Part shown: in pieces, positions 43,353-51,415 of the stretch | How positions within the stretch are numbered: position 1 is the first letter of the stretch | How the letters are laid out: each line of letters opens with the position of its first letter | Assembly (NCBI GenBank): GCA_934277945.1 | Contig: CAKQWA010000006.1 | Coordinates: 55,610-119,609 of the forward strand | Length of the DNA: 64,000 nt | Source: an uncultured Alphaproteobacteria bacterium | Lineage (GTDB): Bacteria; Pseudomonadota; Alphaproteobacteria; CAAGCB01; CAG-977 | Direction of reading: 5' to 3' | Position numbers and translations under genes: made by a program | The notes under the pieces: model-generated | The model's database searches: none | Told to the model about the DNA's origin: nothing | The model's input: the letters and a program-made list of their open reading frames with translations, nothing else

Positions 43353-45527
43353 TCAGCCTCTTAAAAATCTGTGAAGCAACAGGAAGAACATCGTCAAAAT
43401 GGCGAGCGAACTGGAAATAATGGCGGCGACCTGATAGCCGAGCGTTTTATAGTATTCCAGACGCTCCTCCTTGTTGTCCTCCAAGTACGCGATTTCCTCC
43501 GCCAGCGCGACGTACTGCTTTTTCGCCGCGTCGAAGCCCGTCACGTCCTCCGTGCGCGCGTCTGCGGAATCCAAATACCGCGCCAGCGCCGTAATGTTGC
43601 CTTTGCGCACCAGTTTGGGCAAATCTTTCTGCATACGCGCCTGCGTCGCCTTTGAATGATACGAATTGACAATCGGCGCGACAAGGGAGCCGACCCACGA
43701 CGTCAGACCGTACAGCACTTCCGGTCCGAACATCCATTGAAGCGCGCCGAGCAGATTCAGCATACCGCTGGCGGACTGGTCGGGTCTTTGCCGGTTGATT
43801 TGCATCAACTGATTGCCGATTTTGCCGCCGCAATGCGTCGCGACGTACGCGATGATGTGCCGGTCGAGCGGCCAAGTGCGCTGATCCGCCGATTTGGACA
43901 CGCTTTCCAACGCGGGCAGAATTTCCGCCATGTCGTCGATATATTCGCGCGTCAGAATCGGCGACAGACAGGGCAAGCCGTCGTTCAGTTCGTACAAGCA
44001 TCGCTCCCTGCCCATGCCGAGTTCGCGGCTGACCAGAATTTTTTTCAAATTTTTAATGTATTGCCCGCTGACCTTGTCTTCGCGCACGGAATACCACATT
44101 TCCAGATATCCGTCGGAAATCAGCGAAAAAAGTTTGGACGTGTCTTTCTTTTGCAAAGAGTGCATCGCCAGCATATAGCCCAATCCGTCGGGCATCAGCC
44201 GGTAGGAGTACGTCCGCAGCGGCGCGCGCATATCCAAAAGCATACACACTTTCGTAATGATGAAATTTTCCTGTTCGGGCGTCATCATGGTCAAATCGTC
44301 GCGCCCCGCCGTCACGACGTGCTTGATTTTTTCCGCCAGCGCCGTGTCGTTGAAGCCGCGTTCGATCCACGCGATCAGTTTGTCGGAGCAAATCGCCTCC
44401 GCCGCCTTGTCCCAATGTTCGACGAACGCGTACGCCAGCGCGCGATAGGAGAAAAATTCCTCGCCGTTGAAAACAAAGGGGCGCTGGGAGTTCTTCTTCG
44501 CGTCCAGACGGAAGCCCTGCTGTGATTTGTTCGCCGATTCAAACCACGCTTTCGTGTTTTTCAAATCCCACGAATAGCGCGGGTCGTCGGACAAAAGCCC
44601 GCGCGCCAGTTCAATCAGCGACAGATAGACTTTCTGCCCCTCCAACAGCGCGCCGTAAGACCCTTTTTTCAGTTTCGCCTGCAACACCTCGCGCGGCGTG
44701 TCGTTGCCCATCGGATTATGTCCCAACGCCAGAAACACGGCGGAAACCGCAAGCGCGTACAAATCGTTCGCCGTCGTCCCCTTGCCGCGTCCCTCCGGCG
44801 CGCACATCGCGGACGGAATGGTTTCAAAAACCTCGCTTTGCTCGTAAGCGGGCGGGACGGTGATGCAGTCGCCCAAGACAATCTGCTTTTTTTCGGCGTC
44901 CATGTAATACATATTGGACGGACGAATGGCGCGGTGCGTCAGTTCCTTTGACGCAAACAACTCGATGACGCTGACGAAAGACGGCAGAACGTTGGCGATC
45001 AAATCCGCCTCGTTGAACGGCAGGCAGGTCGTTGTGTCGCTCGCCATGACGCGCCCGCCCAAAGGCTGTTCGTACAAAACAACTTTCGTTTTTTGAGAAT
45101 ACGGCTGCCAGAACACAGTCCCCATATCGACGAAAGGCAACAGGGACGGCGAACTGATTTGCGCTATTTTCGCCGCGTTTTCGTAATATATCGGCACGTC
45201 GGGCGGCACGACCAGCGCGTAAATTTTGCGTTTGGGATCTTTCAAATCCTCTGCTGTGTAGGCTTTCGCGGTCGGCATATCCAGCGACGGCATCGGACGC
45301 ATCGGATACAGCCGGTAGCGTTTTTTCAGAACGACCTGCGTTTTAAGCGAGGGGCGCGCCTGTTCGGAATCTTTCGCATCCGCCTTGTCCGCGGATTGCT
45401 GTTCCGGCGCGGTTTTCGGGGCGTCCGGCGACGCGCCCGTTTCGGATGATGCGGCGGGAGCCGCGGCGGGCGCGGCTTCGTCCAGAGTCTTTTTTTCCGT
45501 TTCTTCGGTCATCCGGCTGTCTTTCAT
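43353..45527 (-). CDS. membrane-anchored Ser/Thr pseudokinase-like protein
   Basis: Protein of 724 aa (an ATG five codons in, at 45512, is an alternative start). Residues ~1-60 are Ala/Glu-rich and disordered. A kinase-like region spans ~100-310: HRAIRPSNMYYM (198-209) aligns with the HRDxKPxN catalytic loop but Asp is Ala200, and the DFG position reads GDC (219-221). The following APEGRGKGTTANDLYALAVSAVFLALG matches the APE-x-D-x-[WL]-G-L helix region. Hence no phosphotransfer is expected. A ~380-residue helical segment follows, then one C-terminal TM (~698-718). It heads an operon with the 4-TM protein at 42868. Confidence 0.75.
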   Translation of the reverse strand: MKDSRMTEETEKKTLDEAAPAAAPAASSETGASPDAPKTAPEQQSADKADAKDSEQARPSLKTQVVLKKRYRLYPMRPMPSLDMPTAKAYTAEDLKDPKRKIYALVVPPDVPIYYENAAKIAQISSPSLLPFVDMGTVFWQPYSQKTKVVLYEQPLGGRVMASDTTTCLPFNEADLIANVLPSFVSVIELFASKELTHRAIRPSNMYYMDAEKKQIVLGDCITVPPAYEQSEVFETIPSAMCAPEGRGKGTTANDLYALAVSAVFLALGHNPMGNDTPREVLQAKLKKGSYGALLEGQKVYLSLIELARGLLSDDPRYSWDLKNTKAWFESANKSQQGFRLDAKKNSQRPFVFNGEEFFSYRALAYAFVEHWDKAAEAICSDKLIAWIERGFNDTALAEKIKHVVTAGRDDLTMMTPEQENFIITKVCMLLDMRAPLRTYSYRLMPDGLGYMLAMHSLQKKDTSKLFSLISDGYLEMWYSVREDKVSGQYIKNLKKILVSRELGMGRERCLYELNDGLPCLSPILTREYIDDMAEILPALESVSKSADQRTWPLDRHIIAYVATHCGGKIGNQLMQINRQRPDQSASGMLNLLGALQWMFGPEVLYGLTSWVGSLVAPIVNSYHSKATQARMQKDLPKLVRKGNITALARYLDSADARTEDVTGFDAAKKQYVALAEEIAYLEDNKEERLEYYKTLGYQVAAIISSSLAILTMFFLLLHRFLRG

Positions 45528-45556
45528 GCTGCAAAAGCGATTCTGCTTTCGCTTTC

Positions 45557-45585
45557 AGAATACACGTTCGCGCGTCACAATGGAA
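45557..45585 (-). promoter_or_regulatory. candidate promoter of the pseudokinase operon
   Basis: Minus-strand TTCCAT (45580-45585), 17-base spacer, TATTCT (45557-45562), about 30 bases before the start codon. The -35 is weak. Confidence 0.4.
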
Positions 45586-45638
45586 GCGTTTTCATTGCAA
45601 CATATCAAAACAGTCTTGCGTTTTTATTAACGCGGCGT

Positions 45639-46925
45639 TTACTCGGTCAAATCGTTGATGACGATCACGTCTTCGCGTTCGGGCGACGTGGACACCAAAT
45701 CGACCGGCACGCCCAGCAGTTCTTCCATGCGGGACAGGTACTTTTTCGCGTTTTCGGGCAAAGCGTCGTAATCGCGCAAACCGTAGGTTGACGTTTTCCA
45801 GCCGGCGAGTACTTCGTACACGGGCTTCAATTCCGCCTGCGTTTTCAACTGCATCGGGCAGTAATCCAGTTTTTTGCCGTTCAGTTCGTATCCCGTGCAG
45901 ATTTTCACTTCGTCGAAATCGTCCAAAATGTCCAGTTTCATCACCGCCAAGGACTGCACGCCGTTCACGCGGATCGCCTGACGCACCAGCACCGCGTCCA
46001 GCCAGCCGCAACGACGGGGTCTGCCCGTCACCGTGCCGAATTCGCGTCCTTTTTCGCGAATGTGGTCGCCGTCCTCGTCAAACAGTTCCGTCGGGAACGG
46101 ACCCGCGCCGACGCGCGTCGTGTAGGCTTTCGTCACGCCGACGACTTTCTGAATGTTGTTCATGCCGACGCCCGCGCCGACCGAAGCCTGCCCCGCAATC
46201 GTGTTCGAGGAGGTCACGAACGGATAAGTGCCAAAGTCGTTGTCCAACATTGTCGCCTGCGCGCCTTCAAACAGGATTTTCGCGCCCGCGTCGATTTTGT
46301 CCGCCATGAATTTCCACGTCGGAACGGCGTACGGCAGAATGAAATCGGCGATTTCCAGCAACTGCTTCATCAGTTCGTCGGCGTCGACAAGCGGCTGTCC
46401 CCAGCCTTTGCGCAAACCGTTGTGGAAAATCAGCATATTGTCGACTTTTTCGCGCAAAGTTTCCTTTTCCGCCAAATCGCCGACGCGAATGGCGCGGCGG
46501 GCGACCTTGTCCTGATACGCGGGACCGATGCCGCGTCCCGTCGTGCCGATTTTGTTTTTGCCGGCGGCTTCTTCGCTCATCTTGTCCAATTCGCGATGCA
46601 AAGGCAGAATCAGCGTCGCCAAATCGGAAATTTTCAAAACGTCGGGGGAAACTTTCGTTCCCAAATCCGTCACGCGCTTGATTTCGTCGCGCAAAGCCCA
46701 CGGATCGACGACCACGCCGTTGCCGATGACCGACGTTTTGCCGCGCACGATGCCCGACGGCAACAACTGCAATTTATAGGTCACACCGTCGACGACCAGC
46801 GTGTGCCCCGCGTTGTTTCCGCCTTGGAAACGGGCGACGACGTCCGCCTTGTCGCTCAACAGATCGACAATTTTGCCTTTGCCTTCATCGCCCCATTGAA
46901 TACCGACAACAACCGTGTTTTTCAT
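45639..46925 (-). CDS. purA: adenylosuccinate synthetase
   Basis: Protein of 428 aa, standard length. N-terminal P-loop VVVGIQWGDEGKGKIVDLL with catalytic Asp13 and conserved Lys, FQGGNNAGHTLVV (His41 region), GTTGRGIGPAYQDKVARRAIR, FEGAQATMLDNDFGTYPFVTSSN, and VTGRPRRCGWLDAVLVR. Joins IMP and aspartate using GTP in AMP synthesis. 13 nt downstream of hisZ, forming a hisZ-purA pair. Confidence 0.98.
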   Translation of the reverse strand: MKNTVVVGIQWGDEGKGKIVDLLSDKADVVARFQGGNNAGHTLVVDGVTYKLQLLPSGIVRGKTSVIGNGVVVDPWALRDEIKRVTDLGTKVSPDVLKISDLATLILPLHRELDKMSEEAAGKNKIGTTGRGIGPAYQDKVARRAIRVGDLAEKETLREKVDNMLIFHNGLRKGWGQPLVDADELMKQLLEIADFILPYAVPTWKFMADKIDAGAKILFEGAQATMLDNDFGTYPFVTSSNTIAGQASVGAGVGMNNIQKVVGVTKAYTTRVGAGPFPTELFDEDGDHIREKGREFGTVTGRPRRCGWLDAVLVRQAIRVNGVQSLAVMKLDILDDFDEVKICTGYELNGKKLDYCPMQLKTQAELKPVYEVLAGWKTSTYGLRDYDALPENAKKYLSRMEELLGVPVDLVSTSPEREDVIVINDLTE

Positions 46926-46938
46926 TTTCGCGTTCCTT

Positions 46939-48102
46939 TTACAAGTTTTGAATTTTACCGTTCGCGCACATTGACGCGCAGTTCAGTTCCGCCGCTTCGG
47001 TTTTCGCATCCGCGCTCAAACCGAAAACGACCCTTTTGCCCGACTTTATCAGTTCCGCCGCTTTTGCGAACGGCGTTCCCGCAGGCAGATAAATTTTTTC
47101 ACAGGCGGGCTTCGGCGTTAAAAGCGACAGCACCGCGTCCGTCAAAAGCGTCACGCCCGTCGCGGCTTCGCAAGCGCCGAGAGAGCCTCCCGCCAGATAC
47201 CTCCCCCCGCGCGCCAGTTCAACGCCGCTTTCTTTGTCAAAGAACGCGAACGACAAGCCGCTATGGTACTCGAACCCGCGATTTTCCAACACGTCCGCCG
47301 TGACGTACAAATCGGGGGCTTCGCGCTTTAAAATATCGGCGACGGCGCACAAACGGCGACATTCCGCGCGCGCTTCGTCGGGCAGATCAATCCCGTCCAG
47401 CAGGGAAATGACTTTCGACGCTTCGCCGCACGCTTCAAACAATTTTTCAAACACGCCGATTTTCTCGCGCACTTTTCCGCCCGAAGAATTCAGCCTGTCC
47501 GACACCGCTTGAAAATCTTTCTGGTTCAAAAATTCCTGAATTTCTTTCGCGTCTTCGCTCTGCACACCGTAAGCGCGACACAAGGCTTTGAACAGGGTCG
47601 GCAAAGTCAGATCGACGCAGACCGGACGCTTTAAAACGGTTTTCAGCGCTTCGTGCGCCAGCAGAATGATTTCGGCGTCGGCGGCGGGGCAGTCCGCGCC
47701 CGTCAATTCCGCGCCGGTTTGCAGCACCTGACGGCGAAAACCGTCGTCGCACGCACTGCGCAACACAACGCCCGTGTAAGCCAGACGCAAGGGACGCGGC
47801 TCGTTTTTCAATCTTGTGACCGCGATGCGCGCCGCCTGCACGGTCATATCCGCGCGCACGCCCATCATTTTGCCGGAAACGGAATCCGGAAAGCGCATCG
47901 TCTGCACGTTCAGTTTCGCGTCGGCTTCGGACAAAAGCGTGTCCTCAAATTCCAAAAACGACGGGGCGATTCGCTGATAACCGAACGCGGAAAACAGGTT
48001 CATCACGATGTTTTGCACGTCGTTTTCCAAATCGGCGTAAGGCGGCAGGACATCGGCGGCGCCGACGGGCAGAACGGCATTGACGGGTGTATTTTTCATC
48101 AT
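46939..48102 (-). CDS. hisZ: ATP phosphoribosyltransferase regulatory subunit
   Basis: Protein of 387 aa from ATG 48102 (a second ATG follows immediately); the frame extends far upstream but without homology. It is a class II HisRS-like paralogue: LPVGAADVLPPYADLENDVQNIVMNLFSAFGYQRIAPSFLEFEDTLL at the N-terminus, FPDSVSGKMMGVRADMTVQAARIA, and a GFEYHSGLSFAFF...ELARGGRYL segment corresponding to HisRS motif regions. HisZ pairs with short HisG for the first step of histidine synthesis. A weak promoter, with TATACG at 48135-48140, lies upstream. No hisG in the window. Confidence 0.93.
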   Translation of the reverse strand: MMKNTPVNAVLPVGAADVLPPYADLENDVQNIVMNLFSAFGYQRIAPSFLEFEDTLLSEADAKLNVQTMRFPDSVSGKMMGVRADMTVQAARIAVTRLKNEPRPLRLAYTGVVLRSACDDGFRRQVLQTGAELTGADCPAADAEIILLAHEALKTVLKRPVCVDLTLPTLFKALCRAYGVQSEDAKEIQEFLNQKDFQAVSDRLNSSGGKVREKIGVFEKLFEACGEASKVISLLDGIDLPDEARAECRRLCAVADILKREAPDLYVTADVLENRGFEYHSGLSFAFFDKESGVELARGGRYLAGGSLGACEAATGVTLLTDAVLSLLTPKPACEKIYLPAGTPFAKAAELIKSGKRVVFGLSADAKTEAAELNCASMCANGKIQNL

Positions 48103-48252
48103 TCGACCGGCAAAGAAAAACAATCTGTTTGGAACGTATAACAAATCCGCCCGAAAGTGAAGCATTTTCAATCCAAACGCACATTTTTCTTCATTTGCGC
48201 GGCAAAAGGGGCTAAACAGATTGGGAATTTTTAAAGACAAGGAGTCGGATTC

Positions 48253-49365
48253 ATGGATACCGCCGAATTTCGCCGCCGCTTTTACAAAGACACGCCCTTG
48301 CGCGACTGGAACGACTGGCATTGGCAACTGGCGCACCGTTTGCGCACGGTTGAAGATTTTGAACGCGTGACGACGCTGTCGCCGGAAGAAAAAAAGGCGT
48401 TCACGATGAAAAACGCGTTTTCCGCCGCCGTCACGCCGTACTACGCCGCCCTGCTGGACAACGAAAGCGTGCGCCGCACGGTCGTCCCCCTGCCCGCCGA
48501 ACACGACAAGGGAATCGGCGAAACGAACGATCCTCTGGGCGAAGAACCCTGCCGCGTCGCCCCGCATCTGATTCACCGCTACCCCGACCGAGTCCTGTTT
48601 TTAACGACGGGATTTTGCTCGACGTACTGCCGCTATTGCACGCGCTCGCGTCTGGTCGGCAGAAACGCGGACATGAACGGATGCGACGCAAGGGAATGGG
48701 ACGGCGCGTTTGAGTATCTGAAAGCGCATCCGCAAGTGCGCGACGTGCTTGTGTCGGGGGGAGACCCGCTGACGATGAGCGACGAAAAAATAGATTATCT
48801 GCTGACGAAATTAAGGGAAATCAAAAGCGTCGAGATGATTCGCATCGGCACGAAAACGCCCGTCGTCCTGCCGATGCGCCTGACGCCCGCTTTGCTGAAA
48901 ATCGTCAAAAAGCATCATCCCGTGTTTTTCAGCCTGCACATGACGCATCCGGCGGAATTGCGCAAGGAAACGTGCAAAGCGTGCGAACGCATCGCCGATT
49001 ACGGCATCCCGACGGGATCGCAAACGGTTCTGCTCAAAGGCGTGAACGACGACTCGGACACCATCCGCGCGCTGATGCACGGTCTGCTGAAAGTCCGCGT
49101 GCGCCCGTACTACCTGTTTCAATGCGATCCCGTCGAGGGTTCCTCGCACTTCCGCGTGCCGCTTCAAAAAGGCTTGGACATCATCAAATCCCTGCGCGGA
49201 TCGACGTCGGGCTACGCCGTGCCGACGTTTGCGGTCGACATTCCCTGCGGCGGCGGCAAAGTCGTTTTCACGCCGAATCAGGTCGTCGGCAGAGACGGGG
49301 ATTTCATTTTGCTGAACAATTTTGAAGACAGAATCTACCGCTATCCCGACCCCGCCGCGCCGTGA
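48253..49365 (+). CDS. radical-SAM lysine 2,3-aminomutase family protein (KamA/EpmB-like)
   Basis: Protein of 370 aa. The radical-SAM cluster CSTYCRYC has Cys at ~122, 126 and 129. DVLVSGGDPLTM, the FFSLHMTHPAEL strand, QTVLLKGVNDD and the PLP-lysine loop VDIPCGGGKVV are as in lysine 2,3-aminomutases. Length is between KamA (~416) and EpmB (~340), so it could make beta-lysine for metabolism or for EF-P modification; no epmA, efp or other kam genes are nearby to decide. AAGGAG lies 8 bases before the start. Confidence 0.9.
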   Translation: MDTAEFRRRFYKDTPLRDWNDWHWQLAHRLRTVEDFERVTTLSPEEKKAFTMKNAFSAAVTPYYAALLDNESVRRTVVPLPAEHDKGIGETNDPLGEEPCRVAPHLIHRYPDRVLFLTTGFCSTYCRYCTRSRLVGRNADMNGCDAREWDGAFEYLKAHPQVRDVLVSGGDPLTMSDEKIDYLLTKLREIKSVEMIRIGTKTPVVLPMRLTPALLKIVKKHHPVFFSLHMTHPAELRKETCKACERIADYGIPTGSQTVLLKGVNDDSDTIRALMHGLLKVRVRPYYLFQCDPVEGSSHFRVPLQKGLDIIKSLRGSTSGYAVPTFAVDIPCGGGKVVFTPNQVVGRDGDFILLNNFEDRIYRYPDPAAP

Positions 49366-49377
49366 CGGATTTTAAAA

Positions 49378-49406
49378 TTGAATCCCGCCGCTTTTTTTGA
49401 TATGCT
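49378..49406 (+). promoter_or_regulatory. promoter of the 65-aa protein gene
   Basis: TTGAAT (49378-49383), 17-base spacer, TATGCT (49401-49406); 33 bases precede the start codon. Confidence 0.65.
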
Positions 49407-49439
49407 TTTTAATAGGGATAACAATAAGGACTTCCTGTA

Positions 49440-49637
49440 ATGGATATGCTTACGATTGCGACGCAGTTAATGGGTATGCAAATGCAGCAGATCAGACAAA
49501 CGGCGCAGGTTGCCGCGATTAAGGCGACGACCCAGGCGGATCAAAGTGTTGTCAATATGCTGACAGAAGCCGCCGACGTCACGCGCTCCGTTCCCGTTTC
49601 CCAAACAAAAGGGACGGTGCTGGACATTCTGGCTTAA
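49440..49637 (+). CDS. 65-aa helical protein, YjfB (putative motility protein)-like
   Basis: Small protein of 65 aa: a Gln/Met-rich amphipathic helix (MDMLTIATQLMGMQMQQIRQ...AAIKATTQADQSVVNML) followed by a short variable stretch and an end in GTVLDILA. The layout (MD at the start, Q-rich helix, GxxLDI at the end) recalls YjfB family proteins, but no flagellar genes are present, so the link is tentative. It is a stand-alone transcription unit with its own promoter and terminator, and AAGGA upstream of the ATG, which supports real expression. Confidence 0.7.
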   Translation: MDMLTIATQLMGMQMQQIRQTAQVAAIKATTQADQSVVNMLTEAADVTRSVPVSQTKGTVLDILA

Positions 49638-49656
49638 AAGTTTTTCCTGTACACGA

Positions 49657-49688
49657 AAAGGCTGAACGCAAGTCCAGCCTTTTTTTTG
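49657..49688 (+). terminator. intrinsic terminator of the 65-aa protein gene
   Basis: AAAGGCTG and CAGCCTTT form a perfect 8-bp stem with a 10-base loop, followed by a run of T; 20 bases after the stop codon. Confidence 0.9.
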
Positions 49689-49704
49689 TGAATAAGTTTA
49701 AAAA

Positions 49705-50379
49705 TCAGCCGCGCTGAAATCCGCCGCACATAAAGCCGCCGTCGACGGTGATGTCCTGCCCCGTGACATAGGTGTTTTCGGCGGAGCAAAGGAACGACAC
49801 GACGTTGGCGATGTCCTTGCCGTCGGACAGTCTGCCGACGGGGATTTTGCGGCACAGTAAATCGCGCTGTTCGGGCGTGTTGCAGCGGCGGAACATCGGC
49901 GTATCGACGAATCCGGGGGAAACGGTGTTGCACAAAACGCCGTATTGCCCCAATTCCAAAGCCAGCGTCTGCACCGCGCCGATAATGCCGTGCTTGGACA
50001 CCGTGTACGCCATGCGCCCCTCGCGCGTGATCGTGCCGTACAAAGACGCGATTCCCAACACATAGCCGCGCCCTTTTTCCTTAAAATACGGAATGTTGCG
50101 GCGTACGATTTCCAAAAACGCCGTGACGTTGACGGTTTGCGTTTTTTCGTATTCCGTCAGCGAAAATTCCGTCATTTCCAGCGGCTTGTTGTATCCCGCG
50201 CAATGCACGATAACGTCGAAATCCGCCGCGTGCGTTTCAAAATAGCGCGCCACGGACGCCACGTCCGACAAATCCAGTTCGCTGCTGGACGGACCGACAA
50301 CCTCGTGGTTCAGACTTAAAAATTTGTCGCGAATCGCGGAGCCGATGGCGCCGTTCGCTCCCGTTAAAAAGACTTTCAT
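49705..50379 (-). CDS. short-chain dehydrogenase/reductase
   Basis: Protein of 224 aa with the classical SDR layout: cofactor motif TGANGAIG (~6-13), VIVHCAGYN (NAG-like motif), active-site Ser in GIASLYG, Tyr-x3-Lys in AYTVSKHG, and NTVSPGFVDTPMF then VTGQDITVDGGFMCGG at the end. The Asp at the end of strand 2 is not obvious (SSSELDLSDV), so NADP(H) may be preferred. Substrate unknown. Its start overlaps the ybaK stop (ATGA). Confidence 0.88.
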   Translation of the reverse strand: MKVFLTGANGAIGSAIRDKFLSLNHEVVGPSSSELDLSDVASVARYFETHAADFDVIVHCAGYNKPLEMTEFSLTEYEKTQTVNVTAFLEIVRRNIPYFKEKGRGYVLGIASLYGTITREGRMAYTVSKHGIIGAVQTLALELGQYGVLCNTVSPGFVDTPMFRRCNTPEQRDLLCRKIPVGRLSDGKDIANVVSFLCSAENTYVTGQDITVDGGFMCGGFQRG

Positions 50380-50876
50380 GCCTCATCCCCCTGTTTTTTG
50401 ACAATGTCCGCTGTCGCGGCTTTGACGAAATTCAATAAATCGCGCACGTTCAGGCGCACGTTGACGCCGACTTTACCCGCGCTGACCAAAATGTCGTCAT
50501 ACGACAGACACGACGCGTCGATAACGGTCGGGAATTCCTTCTTCATACCGATCGGCGAACAGCCGCCGTGCACGTATCCCGTCACGCTCAACAACTGTTT
50601 CAAGGGGATCATTTCCACGCGCTTGCAGTTCACGGCTTTCGCGGCGGCTTTCAAATCCAGTTCCGCCATTGACGGCACGCAGAAAACGAAATACCGCCCG
50701 TCGCCCGAAGAAGTCACCAGCGTTTTGAACACCTGACGCGGATTTTTCCCCAATTTTTCGGCGACGGACACGGCGTCGATCTTGCCGTCTTTCGTGTCGT
50801 ATTCGTAATAATCGTGCGCGATTTTATGAGCGTCCAGCGCGCGCAAAACGTTTGTTTTTTTCAAAGCCGAAGACAT
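50376..50876 (-). CDS. ybaK: YbaK/EbsC-type aminoacyl-tRNA deacylase (Cys-tRNA(Pro))
   Basis: Protein of 166 aa from ATG 50876 (AAGGGGAAAAG precedes). Family features: NVLRALDAHKIAHDYYEYD, AVSVAEKLGKNPRQVFKTLV with the conserved Lys, a FCVPSMAELDLKAAAKAVNCKRVEMIP segment, GYVHGGCSPIGMKKEFPTVID and a final DILVSAGKVGVNVRLN. It edits mischarged tRNA. The prophage-like cassette ends only 33 bases upstream, and the probable promoter of this gene lies inside the last phage gene. Confidence 0.93.
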   Translation of the reverse strand: MSSALKKTNVLRALDAHKIAHDYYEYDTKDGKIDAVSVAEKLGKNPRQVFKTLVTSSGDGRYFVFCVPSMAELDLKAAAKAVNCKRVEMIPLKQLLSVTGYVHGGCSPIGMKKEFPTVIDASCLSYDDILVSAGKVGVNVRLNVRDLLNFVKAATADIVKKQGDEA

Positions 50877-50903
50877 CTTTTCCCCTTTAAGCAAAGCGCG
50901 GAC

Positions 50904-50932
50904 ATTTTATCACAAACACATTTCATAAACAA
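50904..50932 (-). promoter_or_regulatory. candidate ybaK promoter inside the 3' end of the phage o-spanin gene
   Basis: Minus-strand TTGTTT (50927-50932), 17-base spacer, TAAAAT (50904-50909). The -10 overlaps the o-spanin stop codon. Confidence 0.45.
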
Positions 50933-51119
50933 CATTGTTGCGCTCGATTTGCCGCAACGTGTCGGGCGTGTCGCGCGCGTAATCGGGGAAAACTGGTTCG
51001 TACACGTCGCAAAAATCACCGCTTGTACTTGTCGCGCAGGCGTTCGGCAACATAAGGATCGCGCAAAGAGCGGCGCAGTTTCGCCGCCAAGCCGATGCTT
51101 TTCGCTTTTCCGGATTCAT
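50910..51119 (-). CDS. Rz1-like outer-membrane spanin (o-spanin)
   Basis: Protein of 69 aa: a basic N-terminus (EKRKASAWRRN), a short hydrophobic stretch (CAALCAILMLP) ending at a Cys that could be lipidated (PNAC, an imperfect lipobox), then SGDFCDVYEPVFPDYARDTPDTLRQIERNNVVYEMC. The CxxxxPxxP...DTPxT...I..NN..Y pattern is typical of small lysis-cassette lipoproteins in phages of alphaproteobacteria. It starts inside the 51016 gene in another frame (104-nt overlap), as in Rz/Rz1 pairs. Would fuse outer and inner membranes at lysis. Confidence 0.7.
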   Translation of the reverse strand: MNPEKRKASAWRRNCAALCAILMLPNACATSTSGDFCDVYEPVFPDYARDTPDTLRQIERNNVVYEMCL

Positions 51120-51219
51120 ATTTTTCCCTTTCTTTCGCGCGTCCCAATTTAAACGCGAAAAAAACGGACAGGAGCGTTATCAGCCCCTGCCCGCACAAAA
51201 ACACAACAAAATCAGACAT
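51016..51219 (-). CDS. small i-spanin-like inner-membrane lysis protein
   Basis: Protein of 67 aa with one N-terminal TM helix (~4-24) followed by a strongly basic helical tail (KLGRAKEREKYESGKAKSI...RLRDKYKR). Its position after holin and lysozyme and the nested o-spanin gene suggest the inner-membrane spanin partner. It is much shorter than Rz (~150 aa), so the periplasm-spanning part is minimal or provided differently. Start overlaps the holin stop by 8 nt. Confidence 0.55.
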   Translation of the reverse strand: MSDFVVFLCGQGLITLLSVFFAFKLGRAKEREKYESGKAKSIGLAAKLRRSLRDPYVAERLRDKYKR

Positions 51220-51415
51220 TTGATTTGCCCGATTTTCCGTCTTGAATTTTTGCGTTCACAATGGAAACGCAATCCAAAATTTTGACGATTTTCGCTAAAA
51301 CGGCGTCGTCCTTTTGGCTCGGCGTCGCTTTGACGATCACGCTCGCCGCCGCGACAAGCGTGCCGAACCAGAACACAACCGTTTCAAAATATGCCTCTAT
51401 AACGTCGAAATTCAT
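51212..51415 (-). CDS. holin-like membrane protein
   Basis: Protein of 67 aa with a hydrophobic N-terminal helix (~8-28, AYFETVVFWFGTLVAAASVIV) followed by KATPSQKDDAVLAKIVKILDCVSIVNA and a basic end. The TPxxKDD segment after the helix is common in small holins of phages from this bacterial group (recalled, not searched). Its ATG overlaps the lysozyme stop (ATGA). It would time lysis by permeabilising the inner membrane. Confidence 0.65.
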   Translation of the reverse strand: MNFDVIEAYFETVVFWFGTLVAAASVIVKATPSQKDDAVLAKIVKILDCVSIVNAKIQDGKSGKSNV

